Below, one piece after another: positions 34,410 through 45,812 of a DNA stretch of 64,000 bases. The stretch's first letter is position 1; every line of letters begins with the position of its first letter. The DNA is from Notolepis coatsorum (Eukaryota > Chordata > Actinopteri > Aulopiformes > Paralepididae): contig OZ020601.1 of NCBI GenBank assembly GCA_963971535.1, positions 24,042,471 through 24,106,470 of the forward strand, read 5' to 3'. The notes beneath the pieces are model-generated. The model saw only the letters and a program-made list of their open reading frames with translations, made no database searches and was not told where the DNA came from. Both the position numbers and the translations under genes were made by a program.

Positions 34410-35030
34410 AAACACCTGCTGGATCTCCTCCTGCTGGATCTCCTCCTGCTGGATCTAGTGCGCAGATAGACAAGTCCAGCAGAGTCACGCCCAGCAGATA
34501 CACACGCAGCAGATACACACCCAGCAGATACACACCCAGCAGATACACACGCAGCAGATACACACCCAGCAGATACACACGCAGCAGATACACGCCCAGC
34601 AGATACACTCCCAGCAGATACACTCCCAGCAGATACACTCCCAGCAGATACACTCCCAGCAGATACACGCCCAGCAGATACACGCCCAGCAGATACACGC
34701 CCAGCAGATACACGCCCAGCAGATACACGCCCAGCAGATACACTCCCAGCAGATACACACCCAGCAGATACACACCCAGCAGATACACACCCAGCAGATA
34801 CACACCCAGCAGATACACTCCCAGCAGATACACACCCAGCAGATACACTCCCAGCAGATACACTCCCAGCAGATACACACCCAGCAGATACACTCCCAGC
34901 AGATACACTCCCAGCAGATACACTCCCAGCAGATACACTCCCAGCAGATAGTCACGTCCAGCAGATAGTCACGTCCAGCAGATAGTCACGTCCAGCAGAT
35001 ACACTCCCAGCAGATAGTCACGTCCAGCAG
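34410..35030 (+). repeat. 15-bp minisatellite, about 37 copies
   Basis: Starts with three copies of 'ctgctggatctcctc', then tandem 'agatacacacccagc' units (15 bp) with ACACACC, ACACGCC and ACACTCC variants; the last units change to 'agatagtcacgtccagc' (17 bp). Minus-strand frames reading VYLLG repeats are artefacts of a unit divisible by three. Confidence 0.95.
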
Positions 35031-35152
35031 GCCACTCTGAAGTAACACACACTCCCAGTGCCTATTGCCTAATAGGATAATACGCTTGCAAGAAAAGGAC
35101 TGAATATGGCAGCACGTACAGTGTCAGTGTGGTTTAATGATTCCGTGCAAAT

Positions 35153-35598
35153 CAGTGGTGGAAGAAGTACAAGTAAAAATACCCAGATAAAACTGTACTC
35201 TGGTAAAAGTCCCTATTACAAAATTCTAAAAGTAGATGAGTATTTGATGTTGAATGTACTTAAGTATCGAAAGTAAAAGAACACTTTCTACATGATGTTT
35301 GTGTAAAGTATTCCAGTGCTTGGGAGCGTTCAATACTCTAACCATTGACCTCTACAGGTTATGGTAAAGTGGTATGTGGTCCAGTTATGCTGCTCTGATT
35401 ACGTGATTTTGAAGTTGACATGCTTCAAATTTGAAAGTACACAATCATCATACATTCAGATGAATGTAGTAGAGTAAAAAATACAATATCTCATTTGAAA
35501 CTTAGTAAAAGTAAAATGGGAATACTCAAATAAAGTACCTTGAAATTGTAGTCAAGTAAAGTACTTGAGTAATAACACTTAGTTACTTTCCACCACTG
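35153..35598. mobile_element. hAT-type MITE (CAGTGGTGGAAG ends), 446 bp
   Basis: Ends CAGTGGTGGAAGAAGTAC and TTACTTTCCACCACTG are inverted repeats of a very common teleost hAT family, with characteristic 'aagtaaaagtaaaa / tacttaagta' interior. The flanks (GTGCAAAT, CCTGCCAT) do not form a clear duplication, so it is old or its site has diverged. Confidence 0.8.
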
Positions 35599-35599
35599 C

Positions 35600-37030
35600 C
35601 TGCCATTTAGCAGAGAAGAAGAGGGATGGTGGCGCCGTCCAAAATGATGCCACTTCCTGTCGAGTCCTATTGCTTCATACATAATCATACCCGAGTCCTC
35701 ACGCTAGAATATTTCACTATGAGCTGGTTTGAATTGGTTCCATATAACCGCAAGGGTATGGTTTTAATCTCCATGTATATAACCAGATGCCTAGGCTGCG
35801 GTGGAGGCATTGTATTGGGGGCATATTTTTCAGTGGCAAAAGGCCAGATGCCAAACTAAACAAACAAAAACACAGGCGTTTATCTGATCTACGTCCCATT
35901 CCACCTTCCGTCTCCATATACAGTAGTCCGTCTGTCTGTCTCCCTCGCTCTCTCTCCGTACTGTATGTGGTATTTACCGTCTATACAAAAGGGCAAATCT
36001 AGTGGCTTCTGTTGTCAAACCACAACCTATTCACTGCCGGTGTTGACACCAGCACAGTCCAACTCATTCAACTAATCTTGATGCCTGGGCCAAGGACTCA
36101 GGGAGGGAGGGAGGGAGGGAGGGAGGGAGGGAGGGAGGGAGGGAGGCACACACACACGTCTTTTTTCATCTTTGACAGTAGACTCTTGACAGCACTGTAA
36201 CTTGTACATAGTAATTGTGGCCAAGGCCTTTAACCCTGTTGCTTCCGGAGCAGAATGGGTTCTCAGAGGACACAGCCTTCCACTGGCCGTCCTGCGGTTT
36301 GACCCCATCTCTCTAAATTCACACAGTCCTCGTTTTATTTGTCCAGTCCGGGCCGGCCTTTCATGTCGTTGAACTCAGACTGGGTTCAGAGCGGGAGACG
36401 TTCTCTCACTGGCACTGAGGAGAGAGCAGGGAGAAAGAGAGGGCCCCCCATAGAAGATGATCAACCAACATGTATCCTAGGGGCTAAATTATACGCCTTG
36501 CATGTAGAAAGTACAAACAAACACGCAATTAATCTTTCAGCTCAACCTCAGATAGACACTAGGCCTGCTGGCAAGGAGGTTCCCTTTGTTACCATGTCTC
36601 GCCTTAAGACGTGTGTCTGATGGGTTTATTACAGTGTGCGTGTCTTGTCCTCCGTCTATCTACCAGACTCCCGACTGAAGTGACAACCCTTTTGGGACGA
36701 CACAACTAACAATGCAACTGAATGACGGGTCTAGGGCCACAGGCATCTCTTCCCTGGAATCTCAGTGGTGAGAAGAGGTTGCGTTGGAACAAAAGGTTGG
36801 CTATAGTAGGGTTTCCCTGAATGTAATGCCTCAGTCAGAACAATGCAGAACAACTCCAATATATATTATTTGCCTAGCCACTATTTACTAGTCATGCTAG
36901 TCAACTAAACACCACTTCTTCCCCTACTTGATGGCACATTATTGTTGGTCTGGGTCCAGGACTGGCTTACAGTCAGATTCAGTCAAGTTCCTGGTTCCAT
37001 GCCCTGGCTCTGAGCAGAGAAAGGTGACAG
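35600..37030. other. Intron sequence without recognised gene
   Basis: Only a GGGA/GAGG tetranucleotide array at 36089-36146 stands out. Short open frames have no recognisable domain. Confidence 0.45.
36089..36146 (+). repeat. GGGA microsatellite
   Basis: About 14 tandem GGGA units followed by CACACACA. Confidence 0.95.
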
Positions 37031-37038
37031 CTGGGGTC

Positions 37039-37508
37039 TTTTCCCCATATAGAGCAAACATCTCAGAATGAAAGCTGGCTCCTTGGCCCGTATAGAGTAA
37101 ACATCTCAGAATGAAAGCTGGCTCCTTGGCCCGTATAGAGTAAACATCTCAGAATAAAAGCTGGCTCCATGGCCTGTATAGAGCAAATATCTCTGAATAA
37201 AAGCTGGCTTCATGGCCTGTATAGAGCAAACATCTCAGAATAAAAACCTGTATAGAGGAAACATCTCAGAATAAAAACCTGTATAGAGCAAACATCTCAG
37301 GATAAAAGTGAGCTCCTTGGCCCGTATAGAGCAAACATCTCAGAATAAAAACCTGTATAGAGCAAACATCTCAGAATAAAAGCCTGTATAGAGCAAACAT
37401 CTCAGAATAAAAGCCTGTATAGAGCAAACATCTCAGAATAAAAGCCTGTATAGAGCAAACATCTCAGAATAAAAGCCTGTATAGAGCAAACATCTCAGAA
37501 TAAAAGCC
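37039..37508 (+). repeat. Minisatellite with two unit lengths
   Basis: The core 'tatagagcaaacatctcaga' recurs about a dozen times. Early units are about 52 bp because they include 'gctggctccttggcccg'; later ones are about 31 bp and lack it. One long unit (37306) reappears among short ones. Confidence 0.92.
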
Positions 37509-37699
37509 GGCTGCTCCTACAATTTACCCCCTTTTCCAGGGAGTTGGCACAAAAAGTGAAGGAGGCTGAATACCTTCCGAAGGTGAACTGTAGTTGCAAG
37601 AGATACGTTGATTCCAGCGGATTATTCTCTGCAGCATAACAGTGATACCTTGTAAAATATCTTAACTTGTAAATAGTGGAAAAAGAACAGCTGTGGAAA

Positions 37700-38170
37700 T
37701 GGATAATGATTCATTCCATCCTGGGTCTGCTGAAGCATTTCTGACCCAGGTCAGCAGGGTAACGGCCCTGTCGGAGAGGACGCAACAAGGGCACCACTGC
37801 TCTCTGAAAGCCATCATGTCTGGGGTACCGAGCAACACCCTAGACCGACTGCAGTAGGTGCAGAACTCAGCTGCCAGGGTTCTCACCCGCACCAAGCCCG
37901 GGCAGCACATCACCCCCACCCTCATCTACCTATACTGGCTCCCGGTAAAGTTCTGTATATGATCAGATCCTCACCCTCCATACCTATTAGGGCTGACCTT
38001 CGAATTTTTTTTGGCAATCCAAGCTTCGGGGCCGAGCTTAGATTTTAATTCGAAGCTTCGAATTTTTTTTTTTTTTTTTATCTTAATCTTGTGTTGTGGG
38101 ACTTGTACAGCACTTTGGTCAACTTTGTTGTTTTTAAATGTGCTCTATAAATAAAGTGGATTGGATTAAT
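37700..38170 (+). mobile_element. L2-like LINE 3' fragment with a hAT end inserted
   Basis: Plus-strand reading gives LKAIMSGVPSNTLDRLQ, a stop, then VQNSAARVLTRTKPGQHITP and LIYLYWLPVKF, the post-RT 'LQ.VQN.AAR.LT......HITP.L..L.WLPV' motif of L2-type LINEs. The 3' end at 38095-38165 is 'cagcactttggtcaac', 'gctctataaataaagt'. Between them a hAT end starts at 37988. Confidence 0.75.
37988..38070 (+). mobile_element. hAT end (CGAAGCTTCG family)
   Basis: Begins TAGGGCTGACCTTCGAAT and carries 'attcgaagcttcgaattttt', the motif of the 80-540 element; the other end is lost. Confidence 0.55.
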
Positions 38171-38641
38171 GAATTAAGTAGCCCCTTTCGTGACTGTGAC
38201 ACAGCCAACACGGCTGTGTGATTTAATTCAAGGTGGATCGCTGTTGTCGTTTGAACAACTTCAGATTTCATGGGAACTACCAATCCCCCAAATCAAGAAT
38301 GTTTAAGATGAATGAAGTAAGATTTTGATTATTTGAAATATGGCCTGTGTAGACTAAACTATGCACAGAATTATGTCAGTCTACAAGGTCCGGCAATGTA
38401 GACCTTGTAGACTCCACTACAGACCAATTATCAGTGAATGTTCATGCATTTTTAAGAAGGGCTACTTCCACAAAAAAACAAAGAACTCACCAAAACATCT
38501 CAGTAGCACCTTATCTAAATGTTCTATTTCATATATGGAGATTCATATTTATTTATGTATTGCATGCATTTCTACATTTTATTTCCTATTTTGTTTATTC
38601 ATCCCAGTATCTTTCTTTCTTATGTGTGGAATTCTACAAGG

Positions 38642-38995
38642 CATTTACATTCACATTTACATTTAGTCATTTAGCTGACGCTTTTATCCAAAGCGACTTA
38701 TAAGTTCTGTACGACAGGTCATCAGGAAGGATACAACTCTATCAGCTGAGTAACAATATTCATCAAAGTGTTGCGTGTTACAGTATAGGTTAGTTTATTA
38801 GGACAAGTGCATGACAGTAAGGTTAGTTAGGGTTCGATTTTTTTTATTTTTATTTTTTTTATTTTATTTCAGATAATGGTTGAAGAAGTGAGTCTTTAGT
38901 CGACGGCGAAAGATTGGACGGGATTCGGCTGTCCTAACTGGGGTGGGTAGTTCATTCCACCATTGTGGGGCAAGGACTGAGAATAGGCGTGTAGG
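38642..38995 (+). repeat. Dispersed repeat, uninterrupted copy
   Basis: Same family as 33011-34020 but without the hAT insertion; also contains 'catttacattcacatttaca' at its start. Confidence 0.85.
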
Positions 38996-39159
38996 TGGTG
39001 TATATGTGTTTGAGGATGATATCCTTCAAACAGGCAATAGTGATGATATAATTTGGGCAGTGCTGAGCTGGGTTACTTTCCTCCAGTGTATTTGTCCCCC
39101 GGCCCCACCCAATGGCCCCATGCACACACACACACCGAAGTAAAAAAATAAAAATAAAA

Positions 39160-39572
39160 TAAAAAAATGTAAAACGTTTTTTTTTTTATGAGTGGGACAA
39201 ATCTATTGTCCTGCAGGTTCCAGCCCCAGTCTAGAGCATCTATACCATCATCTGTTCCCATCCAGACCATGACCTGGTAGTATGCTCTACGACAGTGGAA
39301 TTTGGTAGCAGATTCAGTTGGTGGTAGACGTTCAGGCGTTACCGTTGATGAAGCTGAGACAACCTTCTTGCTGAAAATGTTATATCTCATTTTTGCAAGC
39401 GAATCTGTGCACTTTCCACCAAAAAAGACAGCCATTGCTTGGCACCCAAGGTCATCGATCACATCTGTTGTCTGGTTTGGTACAGTGAATGCATTGGCAC
39501 AAGCCTGAAGGACAGGATCCCCTTTTACAAGTTTTTGGAATGCTGTCTTTTTGCCAACTCCGAAGATCCGGG
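39160..39572 (-). pseudogene. PIN-nuclease element, C-terminal part
   Basis: The minus-strand frame reads TTSRIFGVGKKTAFQKLVKG and continues about 110 residues (LGCQAMAVFFGGKCTDSLAK, RLPPTESATKFHCRRAYYQV, GWNLQDNRFVPL). It continues the protein whose main frame ends in HAVTGCD just upstream; the break is a net loss or gain of bases right after the GCD codons at about 39571. In FEN1-type nucleases the equivalent 'GCDY...I.GIG...A' places the last acidic residue and the helix-hairpin-helix DNA-binding turn. Here the hairpin (FGVGKKTA) is intact but out of frame. Confidence 0.75.
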
Positions 39573-42110
39573 AAGTTGTCACAGCCAGTCACAGCATGGA
39601 TGAACAGCAACTGAGAACACACATCCTGTCCGAGTACTTCTTTCAAATGGTTTATGGCGTACACTTTAAAACTGCCATCAGCTTTCGACTTGTCTGATCT
39701 GAAATAAAGGCCCTTGCTATCTCTCTGTGCATAGTAAATAAGTAAGACGAGGAGATCAGTATCTTCTCCAATCAGCGTCGTGGTGTGAAGAAGAGATGAT
39801 CCCACTGCGGCCCTTACAATGTCTACATCAGCATCTCCAAGTGAATTGACCACAGTGCAATCCCGTTCTTTCAGTTCATCACTTATCATGTGGATCAGTT
39901 TCTGTTTATTCAGATCTCTTGACAGGAACTCCTCCTTCTTACCTGAGAACTCCGTCTCAGCAGTGAAGTTGACAATGGGATGAATATTGTTTCCTCTTCT
40001 TTGATGTGTGTTGTCTTTAATGGATGGCCCATCCTCATAGCCATCAAACACAATGGTTGTAGCTGAGCCATAATGTTGGATGGTGAAGTCTGCATATGAC
40101 TGTGCAATTTTACCATAGCTTTGTCCGTGCTTCCATTGTATTCGGTGAAGGAGTGAACCACCATCAAGAACATAATGCTCCGTTTCTGGTACAGAATCTA
40201 GGATTGCATCACTTGCATGATCACAGATCGCGTGCGCTAGTTGTGGTTTATCAGCTTTGCGGAAGACGTTTCCGGCTTCAAAGAGGGCAGGAGGGAAAGG
40301 ACTGAGTTCGTAACGCATAACCTCCTCCAATGACAGCTCTCCAGTTTGGGAGACAATAAGGAAACGTTGAAAAAGAAGTGCAGAATCAATGATTCGATCA
40401 GGAGCAACCTTGATAGACAATTTTTGTCCAAGGGTTATGGCTTTATCCTTTCTACTAAATGAAAATGTGAATGCCGGCTGTCCGATCATTTTGTGCATGA
40501 TGTTGCGTCCAACAGAGTCATAATCATGCACGTTCACTCCATCCTCAGCGACAACACCTGTAACAACATTCCTTAAAGAAGAGTCTGGAGAGAAAGGTGA
40601 ACATATAGCAAGTTTTGAAGTGATCTTCTCCAGGTCAGCAGCATCCCTTTTCATCCTTGCCTCTGTTGAATCCTTGTGCTGTTCTGATGTTGTGTATGTC
40701 TGGTTTGAGAACTCCTGCATTGCGGTGTTATACTCTGATGTTATGCCCTTTGACATTGTCCAAAGGGATCTCTGATTGTCGGTCATTCCACTTCCATGTG
40801 TCATCCCTCCTGTAGTCTTCAATGACCTCATCAATGTTGTTTCGATTACAAGATCTGAGCTGAGGCCTGCCCATGATTGGCTGCTGCGACGGATAACATG
40901 AAAACCCTTTTCAAATTGTCTGAAGACATCTGGGTGGTTGATGTGAAGCTGACTCATCTCTTGGACATAAAAGTGTGCCGATTTCAAGTAATTGTAATGC
41001 CCAGCCGCAGCGAATATCGGCATGCATTCAGAAACAGCGCGTAGGTGCAAAAGCCAGGAACCTGTGCGATCTGCTGTTATCAGTGACCTAGCAACTTCTA
41101 ACATGTGTTGGTAATTTAGCCACAACTGACTAGTTTTGGATCTAGCACACAGTTCCATCTTCCTTTTTCCCAGCTCTTCATTTATTGTAATGAGGGTCTC
41201 TGATGTGAACACTGTTTCCAATGGCATTTCACCCTTAACTATTGAGGTATACATTGCTTCAGACTGTTCAACCATTGCTGCAAATTCATGACTATCATCT
41301 ACCATTTCTGATATTATCATGCGGTTAAGACATTTGTCAACCAGAAGATGGCCACGGAATGCTCTCTGAACTGATTTGCCTGTCATCATATGGGCTACTG
41401 AGTTCTCCCCATAGACTACCCCTAGAATGTCCTTAAGTCCTGTACCGTCCATCAGTGTACCAATTGCTCCTAGCAAATTCATAAATGTGTGAAATCCTCC
41501 TAGGAGCAGGACAAAGGACTTGAGGTGACTGCACTGTGGTGAATCTAGGATTATCTCTGCTGCTTTCCAATATAGGGGTTGGTCAAATGTAACTACTGGG
41601 GCAAGGTGGTGTTTGGATGCCAGACCACAAATGAACTCCAGTGTTGACAGAATGCATGTTTTGTCTCCGGAGTACATGTCTATCATTGGTAAGTATCTCA
41701 CTGAAGACTGCCCTGGATGTTCATCTCCCTTATGAATAATGTGCATCATCCCCTGCCAACCAGGTGCAGGCTGTTTGAAATTGAACGATAACTCCCAAAG
41801 CAGATCAACCATCTTGTTACATTCTGCGAGTCTTGGAAGTTCTTTAAATGTGGTGTCTCTGCAAAAGTGTTTGGCAAAGTGATAATCTATTATCACAACT
41901 TTTGACCTCTGCACAAGATTCAGTTCATTAATTCTGAACCTCGGAATCCTTTGGTCTGTCTTCTGTCCTGGTGTCAAGGCAGCTATCATGCCCATCCCAT
42001 GAAATGTCCCTTTCCCATCAATTGTTAGAATATTATGATCTACATTGTCTGCAGCAAATAAGACGGTCGTGTTCAACAATATCCTTACCAAGCATGTTTG
42101 GTGCAGTACA
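39573..42110 (-). pseudogene. PIN-nuclease element, central part (about 850 codons)
   Basis: A long minus-strand frame with strong conservation of structure. It begins near LFAADNVDHNILTIDGKGTF and contains APVVTFDQPLYWKAAEIILD, LKSFVLLLGGFHTFMNLLGA, VQRAFRGHLLVDKCLNRMI, YGKIAQSYADFTIQHYG, TTIVFDGYEDGPS, then DADVDIVRAAVG, GEDTDLLVLLIYYA and FIHAVTGCD. The last three fit, in order and spacing, the XPG-I acidic motif, the D.D motif and the GCD motif of FEN1-like PIN nucleases. That is my inference from motifs. The ADNVDHN and TFDQPLY segments could be acidic centres of a second nuclease or transposase fold, which I cannot confirm. From memory, similar large uncharacterised proteins are multi-copy in fishes and many invertebrates; I know no accepted name. 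Confidence 0.75.
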
Positions 42111-43349
42111 ATTTGCAGCATTCATTTCAAACCTCTGCAGTTCAGAATAGGAAGAGCAGAATCCCATCTTATTCAGCATATCTACAATGAACCGAGACCG
42201 GTTTAAGTGGTGCATTTGCACTGCTAGGCCAATTTGCAAAGGGGCAAGGACAGCTCGTGGTCGTACTGCCTGTATGATTGCGTGGCCAATACTAGCAATT
42301 TTCTGCTCGGTCTCTTTACCGACAAACAAAGCTTTTAACACAATGTGGAGTGATTGTGGAATATAATCAAGGGCATTCTGTAGTTTTAGTGTCTCTGTAG
42401 TCGGGTACTCATTAACAGGTGGAACATTAGTCATTATGTCACTTTTTATGAGTTTTGCAGCTGTTTCAAGTAAGTGTCTCTTCTCAGACTCTTCATCACT
42501 GTTTTGTTTTGTGTTGTTATAGTAGGATCTGAGTATGTCTGATGTTTTCTCTCTTATTGTAACAATACAATCCAAGCCATCTCCTTCTGCAATAAATATG
42601 CTATTTGCATATCGTTGCATCAGCAATGTTTTTAGGTATTGATTACTATATGGGATGGAATCGGCCTCAGACAAATACTCTTGCATTTTACACCCAAGTG
42701 CAGAAACGGTCAGCTGTCCATCATCATTCGTTTCAAAGTAAGCACACATTTTTGAGAAGGCTTGTTCTTGGTCCTCATTCTTTGGCCTTCCAGACTTTCT
42801 CCGCTTTGGATTACAATCAGGCTGAAATTCCATGGGAACATCACGGTCACACCGGAAATGTGTGCTACAAGCATTATGATACACACAGTCTGCAGCATGT
42901 AGATCACTATTATAGTATTCAATTCTACCTTTGACTTTGAATGACCACTCATCATTTCGTTTATCACAGCTTTGCAATATAGACTTTGCAAAGTTGTCTG
43001 TTTTCACGTAACTGTAGTCGGCACGTCCTTCATGAACATTTGTGCCGCAGAAAAGGCAATCAGTTTGGCTATTGAATAGAGCTTCAGACTGCCTAGTACT
43101 AGTCCTTTTATTAGTGGTACTTGATTCACCGCTCTGTTTCCTCTGTAAATGTAAATCAATATCTCGGCTATGTATGTACATTTTGCGGCATTCTGAATGT
43201 ACTTTCATGCCAGCAGTCACATGAACAGTGTCACCTCTTTTAACACTAGCTTTATTGATCCCATCAGCACCTTTCTGACGAATCTCAACAAAATCACTTC
43301 CATCTTCCAATTTACAAATGGGACAGATCTGGGCACTGAATTCACTCAT
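42033..43349 (-). pseudogene. PIN-nuclease element, N-terminal part with Cys/His clusters
   Basis: Starts at ATG 43349 (a GTG codon just upstream is less likely) and reads MSEFSAQICPICKLEDGSDF. Paired residues C-x2-C near position 10 and H-x2-C near 52 suggest one zinc site. C-x2-C near 99 (DCLFCG) plus C-x2-H-x2-C near 156-162 (DCVYHNACSTHFR) suggest a second. A basic segment CNPKRRKSGRPK follows. The frame ends at 42033 after GKDIVEHDR through a frameshift; the protein continues in the 39573-42110 frame. The segment 42310-42666 is duplicated at 1646-1994. The Cys/His sites are probably for DNA or protein binding; this is inferred. Confidence 0.75.
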
Positions 43350-43370
43350 CACTTTAGAAATCAGATAATG

Positions 43371-43906
43371 GTCAAAAAGAAGGATTCAACTATGCTAGCT
43401 TGAGAGCTGGAGAGTGCAAACACCTCTGGCAAAGACTATGATGAAACTGGGGCTTAAATAACACTGCCAGGCCAGACACGCCCAGGCATGCCCAAACACA
43501 GGACTAGGTCAGAAAAGAAAGAAAGAAACTGATTCAGAAAAAGAAGGCTTCAACTATGGTAGTTTGGGAGCTGGAGAGTGCAAACACCTCTAACTATAAC
43601 AACTATAATGGTCAAAAAGAAGGCTTCAACTATGCTAGCTTGAGAGCTGAGAGTGCAAACACCTCTGTCAAAGACTAGAATGAAACTGGGGCTTAAATAA
43701 CATTGCCAGGTCAGACATGCCCAAACACAGGACTTGGTCAGAAACTAAAAAATTTAAATAAACTGATTCAGAAAAAGAAGGCTTCAACGATGGTAGTTTG
43801 GGAGCTGGAGAGTGCAAACACCTCTAACTATAACAACTATAATGGTCAAAAAGAAGGCTTCAACTATGCTAGCTTGAGAGCTGGAGAGTGCAAACACCTT
43901 TTTTAG
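43371..43906. repeat. 240-bp tandem repeat upstream of the PIN element gene
   Basis: Two full units (43371-43610 and about 43611-43847) and a partial third (43848-43906). Each has 'tcaactatgctagcttgaga', 'agtgcaaacacctctg', 'actggggcttaaataacact' and 'gaaggcttcaacnatggtag'. They also contain internal half-unit similarity ('gcttgagagctggagagtgc' against 'gtttgggagctggagagtgc'). The partial copy at 2000-2170 has one unit. Confidence 0.9.
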
Positions 43907-43954
43907 TAAGCTATTTGTATTTGTATAGTCATTTTAAGCTCCTGGGCGCCAGTT

Positions 43955-44335
43955 TGGACGCCATCTTGAAAATGATGCCTTTCCGGAAGGTGTATTTTCC
44001 TAGATTTTTAGTATGTTCACAAGCATGTCTAGAGGTAGCAGAATCAAGTGAAAAATCATAGTTATATATTTTTTTCTATTGAGATATATAGCCATTTTAA
44101 GCTTGGTCTGCCGCCATTTTGGACGCCATCTTGAAAATTAAGCCTTTCTGGAAGGTATATTTTCCTAGATTTTTAGTATGTTAGTGAACATGCCCAGAGG
44201 TACCAGAATCAGTTGAGAAATCCTTATGCACCATATTCTCAATTTGAGATATAGCCATTTTAATATCTCCACCACCATCTGGGACGCCATCTTGGAAATG
44301 GCGGCTTTCGGGGGGGGGGGGGGGGTCGATTTTGG
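43955..44335. repeat. About 175-bp tandem repeat, two to three units
   Basis: 'ccggaaggtgtattttccta', 'gatttttagtatgttcacaa', 'tttggacgccatcttgaaaa' recur at about 43960-44135, 44136-44300 and in part after. Same order is found at 2190-2545. Each unit holds GACGCCATCTTG, which fits a YY1-like core (GCCATCTT). Confidence 0.85.
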
Positions 44336-44602
44336 TCAACTTTTAGTATGTTATTTAGCACGCCCAATACTATCGGAATCCATCGAAAAACCTTTTGTAT
44401 CAATTTTTGTTGGGTTAAGTGCTTTTTTTTCATAGATTGACTCGCCTAAAAGGCATCCAAGCTGCCAGGCAGGAGGAGGACAAGCGGATACCCGCACGGT
44501 CACAATGTCCTGATATCTACAAACACGTTTAATTTTTCATAACCAGGTCAGCAGGGTAAAGAGGGTATAAGACGCTTGATACCTCCCCGCTCTGCCTTGC
44601 TC

Positions 44603-45812
44603 TGGTGAAGGGGCAGGTTACTGGTGGTGGTTGGTGGTAGCTGGGCAGGTTACTGGTGGTGGTTGGTGGTACTGTAGCTGGGCAGGTTACTGGTGGTGGT
44701 TGGTGGTAGCTGGGCTGGGCAGGTTACTGGTGGTGGTAGCTGGGCTGGGCAGGTTACTGGTGGTGGTTGGTGGTAGCTGGGCTGGGCAGGTTACTGGTGG
44801 TGGTAGCTGGGCTGGGCAGGTTACTGGTGGTGGTTGGTGGTAGCTGGGCTGGGCAGGTCACTGGTGGTGGTTGGTGGTAGCTGGGCTGGGCAGGTCACTG
44901 GTGGTGGTTGGTGGTAGCTGGGCTGGGCAGGCTACTGGTGGTGGTAGCTGGGCTGGGCAGGTTACTGGTGGTGGTTGGTGGTAGCTGGGCTGGGCAGGTT
45001 ACTGGTGGTGGTAGCTGGGCTGGGCAGGTTACTGGTGGTGGTAGCTGGGCTGGGCAGGTTACTGGTGGTGGTAGCTGGGCAGGTTACTGGTGGTGGTAGC
45101 TGGGCAGGTTACTGGTGGTAGTTGGTGGTAGCTGGGCTGGGCAGGTTACTGGTGGTGGTAGCTGGGCTGGGCAGGTTACTGGTGGTGGTAGCTGGGCAGG
45201 TTACTGGTGGTGGTTGGTGGTAGCTGGGCTGGGCAGGCTACTGGTGGTGCTAGCTGGGCTGGGCAGGTTACTGGTGGTGGTAGCTGGGCAGGTTACTGGT
45301 GGTAGCTGGGCTGGGCAGGTTACTGGTGGTAGCTGGGCAGGTTACTGGTGGTAGCTGGGCTGGGCAGGTTACTGGTGGTGGTAGCCGGGCAGGTTACTGG
45401 TGGTGGTAGCTGGGCTGGGCAGGTTACTGGTGGTGGTAGCTGGGCTGGGCAGGCTACTGGTGGTGGTAGCTGGGCTGGGCAGGTTACTGGTGGTGGTTGG
45501 TGGTAGCTGGGCTGGGCAGGTTACTGGTGGTGGTAGCTGGGCTGGGCAGGTTACTGGTGGTGGTTGGTGGTAGCTGGGCTGGGCAGGCTACTGGTGGTGG
45601 TAGCTGGGCTGGGCAGGTTACTGGTGGTGGTTGGTGGTAGCTGGGCTGGGCAGGTTACTGGTGGTAGCTGGGCTGGGCAGGTTACTGGTGGTGGTTGGTG
45701 GTAGCTGGGCTGGGCAGGTTACTGGTGGTAGCTGGGCTGGGCAGGTTACTGGTGGTGGTTGGTGGTAGCTGGGCTGGGCAGGTTACTGGTGGTAGCTGGG
45801 CTGGGCAGGGCC
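44603..45812 (+). repeat. G-rich 1.2-kb minisatellite
   Basis: Units built from 'gctgggctgggcaggttact' plus 'ggtggtggttggtggta', with optional deletion of GCTGGG or of GGTTGGTGGTA. About 40 units. The plus strand is strongly G-rich with repeated GG and GGG blocks. Long open frames through it are artefacts. Confidence 0.95.

Noticed and set aside
34402..34955. Frames of repeated VYLLG and ICWEC residues
   Set aside because: Produced by a 15-bp tandem unit divisible by three.
35153..35598. Recent hAT insertion with target duplication
   Set aside because: The ends are clear but the flanks do not give a matching 8-bp duplication, so the claim of recent insertion is not made.
42605..42934. Plus-strand 109-codon frame opposite the PIN-element N-terminal part
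   Set aside because: Antisense shadow of a better-supported minus-strand frame with Cys/His motifs.
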